Source of the DNA: Firmicutes bacterium UBA1535
GTDB taxonomy: Bacteria; Bacillota; Clostridia; Tissierellales; Sedimentibacteraceae
Reading direction: 5' to 3'
Assembly (NCBI GenBank): GCA_002323775.1
Contig: DCPV01000012.1
Coordinates: forward strand, 1-5,789
Length of the DNA: 5,789 nucleotides
Below are positions 1-5,092 of this stretch, piece by piece. The position numbers were made by a program, and so were the translations under genes. Every line of letters begins with the position of its first letter. The stretch's first letter is position 1. The notes beneath the pieces were generated by a model. That model had not been told where the DNA came from. It saw nothing but the letters and a program-made list of their open reading frames with translations, and ran no database searches.

Positions 1-9
1 AATCTTCCT

Positions 10-46
10 AAAAATCTTCAAAAAAACGTGCAAATTCAAGATTTTT
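10..46. repeat. AT-rich inverted repeat near the left edge
   Basis: Arms AAAAATCTT (10-18) and AAGATTTTT (38-46) are perfect complements separated by 19 bases, and the right arm runs into a T tract (42-47). It could be a weak rightward terminator for a gene lying left of the window, but the stem has only two G-C pairs and a large loop. The rest of 1-228 holds no reading frame I can support on either strand; it is AT-rich spacer with short palindromes such as ATTATTAATAAT (181-192). Confidence 0.25.
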
Positions 47-201
47 TAGAAATTTTACAATAGATATTATTATTAACAAAGTATTATACCATAGAAATGG
101 CTAATTATGCAAATATTATTTTTTTGTATACATTTGAAGCTACGAGTTTGCAATTCATTTTAGAAATACAAGTTATTTGTATTATTAATAATTAAAAAAA
201 T

Positions 202-229
202 TTGATTTCTGGAGTATGACAAATAATAT
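202..229 (+). promoter_or_regulatory. Possible promoter of the yaaA-family gene
   Basis: TTGATT (202-207) is followed after 16 bases by TAATAT (224-229), matching the sigma-A hexamers at five and four of six positions. It would give a leader of about 55 bases before the start at 292. In sequence this AT-rich such matches arise easily by chance, so the call is tentative. Confidence 0.3.
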
Positions 230-250
230 TGAAATTACAAATTTTCTCTG

Positions 251-265
251 CTATTATTATAATAA
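251..265 (+). promoter_or_regulatory. Weak PerR-box-like palindrome upstream of yaaA
   Basis: The 15 bases match the Bacillus PerR consensus TTATAATNATTATAA at 11 of 14 defined positions. They contain the perfect 12-base palindrome TTATTATAATAA (254-265). The site lies 26 bases before the start codon, probably inside the leader. A peroxide-responsive operator would fit the gene's family, but this spacing is not that of a canonical box and low-complexity AT sequence gives such matches readily. Confidence 0.25.
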
Positions 266-291
266 AACAAATTACGACAGAAAGGCAAAAC

Positions 292-1038
292 ATGAGAATT
301 ATTATTTCACCTGCTAAAAAAATGAATATGGATACGGAGTATCCTCCTTTTGCAAGCTTGCCAAAATTTATAGATAAGGCTGATAGGCTTGCAGATTATA
401 TGAAACAGCTTTCATTTGATGAGCTAAAAAAAATCTTGAACTGCAACGACAAAATAGCGAGACTTAATTATGAAAGATATCAAAATATTAATCTTAGAGA
501 AAATTTAAGTTCAGCTATTCTGACATATGATGGCATACAATATAAGTACATGGCTCCACAGGTTTTTGAGGACAAGTACTTTGAATACATTCAAAAAAAT
601 TTACGCATACTTTCAGGATTTTACGGGATATTGAAGCCCCTAGATGGTGTAGTTCCTTACAGACTTGAAATGCAGGCTAAGCTAAAAACTGACTTTTGCA
701 AAAGTCTTTATGATTATTGGAAAGACACACTATTTAATGAGCTTACAGATAATGAAAATCAAATTTTAAATCTTGCCTCAGAGGAATACAGTAAGACAAT
801 AAGTAAATATTTAAACCCCAATATTAAGTTTATATCAGCCATTTTTGGAGAAATTTCAAATGGGAATATAAAAGAAAAGGGGGTTTATGTTAAAATGGCA
901 AGGGGTGAAATGGTTCGATACATGGCAGAAAATCAGATTGAAAAAATTGACGATATAAAAAATTTTGACAGACTTGGCTTCTCGTTTAGCCAAGAACATT
1001 CAACATATGACAGATATGTATTCTTAATGAACAAGTAA
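292..1038 (+). CDS. yaaA: Peroxide stress protein, YaaA (UPF0246/DUF328) family
   Basis: This is a complete 248-residue protein, close to the usual family length of about 250. The family signatures appear in order: ISPAKKM (5-11), LSGFYGILKPLD (107-118), PYRLEM (122-127), NLASEEY (160-166) and ARGEMVRY (203-210). In E. coli, YaaA is induced by OxyR and lowers intracellular unincorporated iron during H2O2 stress, so protecting DNA and proteins from Fenton chemistry; its biochemical activity is not settled. It is a cytoplasmic protein with no signal peptide or membrane segment. I chose ATG 292 because AAAGG at 282-286 sits at proper spacing and the family begins with this M-x-I-I-I-S-P-A-K sequence. 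The frame stays open back to a TTG at 229, but those 21 extra residues are not family-like. It appears to be a single-gene unit; a strong promoter for the next gene begins about 55 bases after the stop. Family assignment is secure; the role in this organism is inferred. Confidence 0.93.
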   Translation: MRIIISPAKKMNMDTEYPPFASLPKFIDKADRLADYMKQLSFDELKKILNCNDKIARLNYERYQNINLRENLSSAILTYDGIQYKYMAPQVFEDKYFEYIQKNLRILSGFYGILKPLDGVVPYRLEMQAKLKTDFCKSLYDYWKDTLFNELTDNENQILNLASEEYSKTISKYLNPNIKFISAIFGEISNGNIKEKGVYVKMARGEMVRYMAENQIEKIDDIKNFDRLGFSFSQEHSTYDRYVFLMNK

Positions 1039-1087
1039 AAAGCATTATTATTTGCACAAAACAAACGCATAATTTTTTATTACATTT

Positions 1088-1109
1088 ATTTGTTGACAAA
1101 TCTTTTTTT
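1088..1109 (+). terminator. Weak terminator-like hairpin after yaaA
   Basis: ATTTG (1088-1092) and CAAAT (1097-1101) form a five-pair stem around a four-base loop (six pairs if the T-A next to the loop also pairs), followed by C and seven T. It is the only terminator-like structure after the yaaA stop. The stem is very weak, and it overlaps the -35 box of the promoter at 1093-1121, so the T tract may simply be promoter spacer. Confidence 0.25.
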
Positions 1110-1121
1110 AATTAGTATAAT
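1093..1121 (+). promoter_or_regulatory. Perfect consensus sigma-A promoter
   Basis: TTGACA (1093-1098) and TATAAT (1116-1121) are both exact consensus hexamers with the optimal 17-base spacer. Transcription should start near 1128, giving a leader of about 170 bases before the membrane-protein gene at 1299. The 13 bases 1116-1128 also match the PerR core at 8 of 10 positions, but half of that match is the -10 box itself. No terminator is obvious between 1949 and 2076, so transcripts could also run on into the catalase gene. Confidence 0.75.
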
Positions 1122-1127
1122 ATTGAT

Positions 1128-1298
1128 AACAATTCCTATTTAGTTTTATATACTATTAAGTATTAGATTGAAATAATTCTGATTATATATTTTAACTCTT
1201 TGATTCTTGATATAGTATAGTTAAGGAATTACTAAGTCATATAAAAACTGTTAATATAATTGATATCTTAAATTTGAAATCTAAGAAAGGAATGTAGA
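1128..1298 (+). other. Long 5' leader of the membrane-protein gene
   Basis: These bases hold no supported reading frame. They include a small hairpin, ATACT-ATTA-AGTAT (1150-1163). The early segment AATTCCT (1131-1137) can pair perfectly with AGGAATT (1224-1230), and six of its bases can instead pair with AGGAAT (1288-1293), which covers the ribosome binding site. The two pairings exclude each other. I do not recognise any known riboswitch class; the arrangement could be chance. Confidence 0.35.
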
Positions 1299-1949
1299 AT
1301 GAAACGAGTATTTGGAATTTTTGAAGCTGTATTTGATGTGCTATATCTTTGCATATCATTTGTCCTAGGATTAGTATTAATTATTACATCAAGTTCAAAC
1401 GAGCCTAGAATGATAGCAGGTATCATGTCTTTAGTTTTATCATGCGGTGACGCATTTCATCTAGTGCCTCGAATATGCGTTATACTTAAAGGAGACGAGG
1501 AGTTTTTCAGGGCATCACTAGGACGAGGAAAGCAAATAACCTCAATAACTATGACTATATTTTATTTACTTTTATGGCAAATTGGTAAATTTTATCTTCC
1601 TTTAAGTGCCACAAATACTTGGACTTATATTATTTATTCTCTGGCAGCCATACGAATCATACTATGTCTGTTCCCGCAAAACAAATGGAAGGAACGATAC
1701 GCTCCACTCGACTGGAGTATATGGCGAAATATTCCGTTCTTTATTTTGGGATTTGTTATTGCAATATTTTTCTTTATATATAGAAGTGAAATTTCAGGGC
1801 TTTACTGGTCATATTTAGCTATTATTCTTAGCTTCGCCTTTTATCTTCCCGTTGTACTTTGGTCAAATCAAAATCCAAAGATTGGAATGTTAATGCTTCC
1901 TAAAACCTGTGCTTATGTATGGATTTTAATAATGTGTCTATCTTTATAG
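1299..1949 (+). CDS. Seven-helix integral membrane protein of unknown function
   Basis: A complete 216-residue, strongly hydrophobic protein whose function I do not recognise. Seven membrane segments can be drawn at about residues 8-30, 38-61, 80-102, 107-125, 144-162, 167-188 and 194-214. Basic residues collect at the N terminus and in loops 62-79 and 126-143, so the N terminus is probably cytoplasmic and the C terminus outside. Polar residues sit within or beside helices: E9 and D13 in the first, the GDAFHLVPR stretch (50-58: D51, H54, R58) in the second, Q94 and K97 in the third and R119 in the fourth. A P-K-T-C-A-Y-V-W stretch opens the last helix (201-208). Such buried polar groups suggest an enzyme or transporter rather than an anchor, but this is inference. 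The start is supported by AAAGGA at 1286-1291, seven bases upstream. Arginine is mostly encoded by CGA, unlike either flanking gene. Position between yaaA and catalase hints at a stress role. Confidence 0.85.
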   Translation: MKRVFGIFEAVFDVLYLCISFVLGLVLIITSSSNEPRMIAGIMSLVLSCGDAFHLVPRICVILKGDEEFFRASLGRGKQITSITMTIFYLLLWQIGKFYLPLSATNTWTYIIYSLAAIRIILCLFPQNKWKERYAPLDWSIWRNIPFFILGFVIAIFFFIYRSEISGLYWSYLAIILSFAFYLPVVLWSNQNPKIGMLMLPKTCAYVWILIMCLSL

Positions 1950-1952
1950 ATA
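1939..1952 (+). repeat. Short inverted repeat over the stop codon
   Basis: TATCT-TTAT-AGATA spans the membrane-protein stop codon (1947-1949). It has no T tract and is too small to be a convincing terminator. Part of it, CTTTATAGA (1942-1950), recurs exactly at 2012-2020 in the catalase promoter region. Apart from the sites listed separately, 1950-2075 holds nothing else I can identify. Confidence 0.25.
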
Positions 1953-1990
1953 CGTAGCGTGAATACAAAAGTCAAAAAATCCAGTACAAA

Positions 1991-2020
1991 TTCTCAACAC
2001 AGTAAACATCACTTTATAGA
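1991..2020 (+). promoter_or_regulatory. Tentative catalase promoter
   Basis: TTCTCA (1991-1996) and TATAGA (2015-2020) each match the sigma-A hexamers at four of six positions with an 18-base spacer. If real, transcription would start near 2027, inside the inverted repeat at 2024-2040. The match is modest; read-through from the strong promoter at 1093 is the alternative. Confidence 0.3.
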
Positions 2021-2023
2021 GTA

Positions 2024-2040
2024 ATATCTCAACAAGATAT
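2024..2040. promoter_or_regulatory. Inverted repeat ATATCT-N5-AGATAT, possible operator
   Basis: Two perfect six-base arms (2024-2029 and 2035-2040) surround CAACA. The right arm continues into the eight-base palindrome AGATATCT (2035-2042). The site lies 35 bases upstream of the catalase start, where a repressor could block initiation or early elongation. It does not resemble a PerR box. The same hexamer ATATCT occurs upstream of the membrane-protein gene at 1263-1268, though as a single copy. Confidence 0.4.
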
Positions 2041-2075
2041 CTCAAATAAATCAAAACTAAGAAAGGAGTTTTATT

Positions 2076-3590
2076 ATGAATGAACACAAGAAATTAACCA
2101 ATGAGGTTGGCGCTCCTGTTGCCGACAATGAAAATGCCATTACTGCCGGTCCTAGAGGCCCTGTTGTAATGCAAGATGTGTGGCTTATGGAAAAAATGGC
2201 TCACTTTAACAGGGAAGTAATTCCTGAACGTCGTATGCACGCTAAAGGATGGGGTGCTTACGGAAAATTAACTGTCACAAAAGATATCTCTAAGTATACT
2301 AAGGCAAAGGTTCTTCAACCTAATACAGAAACAGAGCTTTTTGTACGTTTTTCCACTGTTGCAGGAGAGCGTGGTGCTGCTGACTGCGAAAGAGATATAA
2401 GAGGAGTCGCTGTTAAATTCTATACCGAAGAAGGCAATTGGGATTTAGTTGGAAACAACACTCCAACATTCTTTATCCGTGATGTACATAATTTTAGCGA
2501 CTTAAACCGTGCTGTAAAGCGTGACCCTCATACTGGACGCCGTTCTGCTCAAAACAACTGGGATTTCTGGACAATGCTGCCTGAGTGCTTCCACCAAATT
2601 ACTATAGTAATGAGCGATAGAGGTATACCTGCATCTTTCCGCAATATGCACTTCTTTGGCGAACATACATTCTCATTCTACAATGAGAAAAATGAGCGTG
2701 TATGGTGTAAATTCCACTTTAAAACACAGCAAGGAATTAAAAACCTGTCAAATGAAGAAGCTGCACAAATTAACGGTATGGATCGTGAGTATCATGGCAA
2801 GGATTTATTTGATGCTATTGAACGTGGCGACTTCCCTAAGTGGACTATGTACGTGCAAATCATGACTGAAGATCAAGCAAAAAATCATTATGAAAATCCT
2901 TTTGACATAACAAAAATTTGGCGTCATGCTGAATATCCGCTTATTGAAGTTGGTGTTCTTGAATTAAACCGTAATCCTGAAAACTACTTTGCAGAGGTAG
3001 AGCAAGCTGCTTTCACTCCTGCACACGTTGTTCCCGGTATTGGATTTAGTCCTGACAGATTCCTGCAAGGCAGATTGTTTGCATACGGTGACGCTCAACG
3101 CTATAGACTTGGCGTAAATCATAATCATATACCTGTAAACCGTGCTAAAGTAGAAGTCAACGAATATCACCGTGACGGTGCGATGCGTGTAGACGGCAAC
3201 TATGGCGGTGCTCCTGCTTATTCTCCAAACAGCTATGGTGCATGGACTGCCCAGCCAGAGGTTATGGAACCTCCTATGGATTTATCCGGTGCTATGTATC
3301 GATATGACCCGAAAGACGACCCAAGCGATGACTGCTTCCGTGCAGGCGGTAATCTATGGCGTATACTTTCTGAGGATAAAAAAGAAATCCTTATAAAAAA
3401 TACTGCCGGAGATATGGCTTCTGTTACTGAAAATATCAAATACAGACACGCTGTACACTGTTATCTCGCTGACCAAGAATATGGAGAGCGCTTCACAAAG
3501 GCTGCCGGACTTTGCATTGATAAAGTTAAGGAACTATCTAAGCTTGACAATAATGGTCTTATAAAGGCAACTCTTTCAAGTGTGATGTAA
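2076..3590 (+). CDS. katA: Monofunctional heme catalase (small-subunit type)
   Basis: It converts H2O2 to water and oxygen in the cytoplasm, normally as a heme b tetramer. The 504-residue length fits small-subunit catalases and there is no C-terminal flavodoxin-like extension. Catalytic residues are intact: distal His55 in R-R-M-H-A-K-G, Ser93 in [10 protein letters not shown], distal Asn127 in WDLVGNNTP, and the proximal heme ligand Tyr337 with Arg333 in the signature RLFAYGDAQ (333-341). The beta-barrel sequences NNWDFW (160-165), MSDRGIP (179-185) and [14 protein letters not shown] (297-310) are also present. Departures from the sequences I remember are Trp59 after HAKG (usually Ala or Ser), the stretch [10 protein letters not shown] (190-199; usually HMHGFGSHTF) and Arg145. 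AAAGGAG at 2062-2068 supports the start. By eye it is richer in G+C than its neighbours and prefers CGT arginine codons, consistent with high expression or a different history. It is followed by a strong terminator. The assignment is certain; the symbol katA follows common usage for Firmicutes. Confidence 0.97.
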   Translation: MNEHKKLTNEVGAPVADNENAITAGPRGPVVMQDVWLMEKMAHFNREVIPERRMHAKGWGAYGKLTVTKDISKYTKAKVLQPNTETELFVRFSTVAGERGAADCERDIRGVAVKFYTEEGNWDLVGNNTPTFFIRDVHNFSDLNRAVKRDPHTGRRSAQNNWDFWTMLPECFHQITIVMSDRGIPASFRNMHFFGEHTFSFYNEKNERVWCKFHFKTQQGIKNLSNEEAAQINGMDREYHGKDLFDAIERGDFPKWTMYVQIMTEDQAKNHYENPFDITKIWRHAEYPLIEVGVLELNRNPENYFAEVEQAAFTPAHVVPGIGFSPDRFLQGRLFAYGDAQRYRLGVNHNHIPVNRAKVEVNEYHRDGAMRVDGNYGGAPAYSPNSYGAWTAQPEVMEPPMDLSGAMYRYDPKDDPSDDCFRAGGNLWRILSEDKKEILIKNTAGDMASVTENIKYRHAVHCYLADQEYGERFTKAAGLCIDKVKELSKLDNNGLIKATLSSVM

Positions 3591-3624
3591 GATGTATAAT
3601 AGCAACTGAAATGTTGTTGAATGT

Positions 3625-3666
3625 AAAAAAAGCGTCGTAGGGAAATTTTCCTTACAACGCTTTTTT
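3625..3666. terminator. Bidirectional intrinsic terminator between convergent genes
   Basis: A near-perfect hairpin: A-tract plus GCGT-CGTA-GGG arm (3626-3644) pairs with 3648-3666 around a three-base loop, with one C-A mismatch (3636/3656) and one G-T wobble (3640/3652). The right arm ends in six T for rightward transcripts, and the left arm is a run of seven A (3625-3631), giving a U tract for leftward transcripts. It therefore can end both the catalase message and the flavoprotein message, whose stop codon is at 3705. Confidence 0.9.
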
Positions 3667-3704
3667 ATTGACATTTACGTAATAATTTCTATTTACTTTA
3701 TTTA

Positions 3705-4256
3705 TTAATTATTATTAAAAAAGTATGCTAATTCCTTTGACTTATTAATAGCCTCAAGGTCATTTTTACTTGGAATATTATTAGTATTATGACTGTATAC
3801 AACAGGAAAAATGTCATGGGAATTCATATGGTGAAGTAAAACTATAGCAGTTTTATAAGCTTTCTCTACTTTTCCGTCTCCGCCCCCTACAATAATAACG
3901 CCACCCTTTTTCCCCTTGTTTATCGGAATTTCTTTTCTAAAAAATTTAGCACAAAAATATGTCTGCAATCTGCTTAATACAGCAAGCAATTGACCTGTTA
4001 GCTCTGAAAAATATAAGGGCGAGGCTATTAATATATTATCACATTCTTGTATATAATCATAGACTTCTTGCATTTCATCTTTATAGAAGCAACCCTTGTT
4101 TTCCCAACAGTATCTACAGTCAATACATGGCATTATCTTACAATTATAAGCATCAACAATTTTATATTCACCTTTTAAATTTTTTAAGACTTCATCAATT
4201 AAAGTATTTGTATCACCATTTTTACGTGGTGAGCCGTTAAATATCAGTGTTTTCAT
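3705..4256 (-). CDS. Flavodoxin-family FMN protein with CX2CX2CX5C motif (iron-sulfur flavoprotein-like)
   Basis: This 183-residue cytoplasmic protein has the NADPH-dependent FMN reductase/flavodoxin-like fold. Residues 1-18 form the first strand and the FMN phosphate loop, N-G-S-P-R-K-N-G-D-T-N-T. ASPLYFSELTG (78-88) is the second flavin-contacting loop, and VGGGDGK (123-129) follows a later strand. Cysteines 44, 47, 50 and 56 make the spacing C-X2-C-X2-C-X5-C, which fits the compact motif that binds a 4Fe-4S cluster in archaeal iron-sulfur flavoprotein (Isf). Many bacterial relatives carry a similar motif without a tested cluster. Isf proteins transfer electrons, and some reduce O2 or H2O2, but the substrate here is unknown. 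The start is supported by AAGGA (complement of 4264-4268), seven bases upstream. The gene follows the GNAT gene by 56 bases with no terminator, so the two are probably co-transcribed from the PerR-box promoter. It could alternatively be a quinone or nitroaromatic reductase. Confidence 0.88.
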   Translation of the reverse strand: MKTLIFNGSPRKNGDTNTLIDEVLKNLKGEYKIVDAYNCKIMPCIDCRYCWENKGCFYKDEMQEVYDYIQECDNILIASPLYFSELTGQLLAVLSRLQTYFCAKFFRKEIPINKGKKGGVIIVGGGDGKVEKAYKTAIVLLHHMNSHDIFPVVYSHNTNNIPSKNDLEAINKSKELAYFFNNN

Positions 4257-4312
4257 TTATTTTTCCTTGTTTTAGGTTTTTTTACATTAACTTGAACTTA
4301 TATACAAAATAA

Positions 4313-4852
4313 TTATACTATTTTATACTCCAATTGACAGTCGCAAGGCTCTAATTCTACTAATTTTTCATTATATTCTTCAGCTTCTACGCAGCCTAAT
4401 TTTCCATAAAAGGCTCGTGTCTCCTCAGATGAATGTGCTGAAATATATAGTTTTTTAGCTCCCCTTTTCTTTGCTTCCTCAATCATTATATTAAAAAGTT
4501 TTCTGCCTATTCCAAATCCTCTGACCTCATATGAATTATGTATGCTGCTAAGCTGTAAATACTGATTTTCAATGCCAAATTTCTCGTTTTCGAGTGAAGC
4601 AAATCCAACTAAATGATTATCCTTAAATGCTGCATAAACGCTTCCGCCTGTATTTATTGTATTAATCAAGCACTCTACTAAAAATTCATATTCTTTTTCA
4701 TCCCAGCTCTCAACAAAAGCTATATCCTTTAAAATCCACTCACCATCAATTTTTCGCCAGCATTTCTTTACATCTTGATATCGATTAAATTTACTAAATA
4801 AATTTGTGTTTAGTTCTTCAATTTTAAGTTCTCTATATAATATATTATCCAT
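4313..4852 (-). CDS. GNAT-family N-acetyltransferase
   Basis: This complete 179-residue protein has the GNAT fold, which transfers acetyl groups from acetyl-CoA to an amine. The acetyl-CoA pyrophosphate loop is R-G-F-G-I-G at 111-116 (motif A, pattern R/Q-X-X-G-X-G/A), followed by helix GRKLFNIMIEEAKKRGA (116-132). Strand KLYISAH (134-140) leads to FYGKLGC (148-154), where Tyr149 is in the position that often serves as general acid. The central strands are VYAAFKDNHLVGFASL (72-87). The C terminus EPCDCQLEYKIV is rich in acidic residues and cysteine. The substrate cannot be told; proteins, polyamines, antibiotics or small metabolites are all known for the superfamily. A GAGGT ribosome site (complement of 4857-4861) supports the start. 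It is the first gene of a probable two-gene operon with the flavoprotein and lies behind a promoter with a PerR-like operator, about 95 bases of leader downstream. Confidence 0.9.
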   Translation of the reverse strand: MDNILYRELKIEELNTNLFSKFNRYQDVKKCWRKIDGEWILKDIAFVESWDEKEYEFLVECLINTINTGGSVYAAFKDNHLVGFASLENEKFGIENQYLQLSSIHNSYEVRGFGIGRKLFNIMIEEAKKRGAKKLYISAHSSEETRAFYGKLGCVEAEEYNEKLVELEPCDCQLEYKIV

Positions 4853-4873
4853 TTTTACCTCATTTTATTTTTT

Positions 4874-4892
4874 TACAACTATAATTGTTGTA
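4874..4892. repeat. Inverted repeat in the leader of the GNAT-flavoprotein operon
   Basis: TACAAC (4874-4879) and GTTGTA (4887-4892) are perfect complements seven bases apart, about 10 bases upstream of the GNAT ribosome binding site on the minus strand. It could be a leader hairpin or a second operator. There is no further evidence for either. Confidence 0.3.
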
Positions 4893-4947
4893 TTCTATAT
4901 CTACTAAATTATTCTCGAATTTTTAACTATATGTGAGTCTATTAAGC

Positions 4948-4960
4948 TATAATCATTATA
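4948..4960. promoter_or_regulatory. PerR-box-like operator
   Basis: TATAATCATTATA is a perfect 6-1-6 palindrome and matches all ten defined bases of the core TANAATNATTNTA of the PerR box; the wider 15-base consensus TTATAATNATTATAA is matched at 12 of 14 positions. The T/A pair at positions 2 and 14 is that of PerR rather than the G/C of Fur sites. It covers the -10 box and predicted start of the leftward promoter, the geometry of direct repression. PerR is a metal-dependent repressor released by H2O2; no perR gene is in this window, so its presence in the genome is assumed. Confidence 0.65.
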
Positions 4961-4982
4961 TCAAAATTTTGCAATTTATCAA
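4955..4982 (-). promoter_or_regulatory. Promoter of the GNAT-flavoprotein operon
   Basis: On the minus strand TTGATA (4982 down to 4977) is followed after 16 bases by an exact TATAAT (4960 down to 4955). Transcription would start near 4948, leaving a leader of about 95 bases before the GNAT start at 4852. A second, weaker arrangement uses TTGATA at 4964-4959 with TAGACT at 4941-4936; the PerR-like box would overlap either one. Confidence 0.6.
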
Positions 4983-5053
4983 CTTAAATTTAGATAAATA
5001 ATATTCATAAAAGCTGAAAAATCTCTTAACAGATTTAAAACAATTAGTATAAA

Positions 5054-5076
5054 GATTTTTAATTTTATTAAAAATC
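5054..5076 (-). terminator. Possible AT-rich terminator of the right-edge GNAT gene
   Basis: GATTTTTAAT (5054-5063) and ATTAAAAATC (5067-5076) form a perfect ten-pair stem with a three-base loop, 17 bases past the stop at 5093. On the minus strand it is followed by only three T before the tract is broken. The stem has a single G-C pair, so termination may be inefficient. Between it and the stop lies a tandem ten-base near-repeat, AAATCAATAT/AAATCAATAC (5072-5091). Confidence 0.4.
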
Positions 5077-5092
5077 AATATAAATCAATACC

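Noticed and set aside
61..92. PerR-like or promoter-like stretches near ATTATTATTAAC and GTATTATACC
   Set aside because: The best alignments reach only 7 of 10 core positions, which is unremarkable in sequence this rich in A and T.
1..228. Small coding sequence on either strand at the left edge
   Set aside because: ATG-initiated frames on both strands close within about 20 codons and none has a ribosome site.
1606..1818. Plus-strand open frame of 70 codons inside the membrane-protein gene
   Set aside because: It lies wholly in another frame of a well-supported gene, has no ribosome site and its product resembles nothing.
2011..2027. PerR box in the catalase promoter region (around TTTATAGAGTAATAT)
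   Set aside because: Aligned to the consensus, too few of the ten core positions match, and it is not a palindrome.
2656..3439. Several open frames of 64-69 codons on both strands inside the catalase gene (2656-2865, 2964-3170, 3202-3396, 3233-3439)
   Set aside because: They are out-of-frame shadows of the catalase coding sequence, without ribosome sites or recognisable products.
3959..4240. Plus-strand open frame of 93 codons
   Set aside because: It is antisense to the flavoprotein gene, which has clear FMN and cysteine motifs; the frame has no ribosome site and a low-complexity product.
4948..4960. Fur box instead of a PerR box
   Set aside because: Fur sites carry TGATAAT/ATTATCA half-sites; here positions 2 and 14 are T and A as in PerR boxes. 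Fur-family cross-binding cannot be excluded.
4853..5092. Small RNA gene or toxin-antitoxin remnant in the intergenic region
   Set aside because: Apart from the promoter, operator, two inverted repeats and a short tandem repeat, there is no supported reading frame and no RNA fold I recognise.
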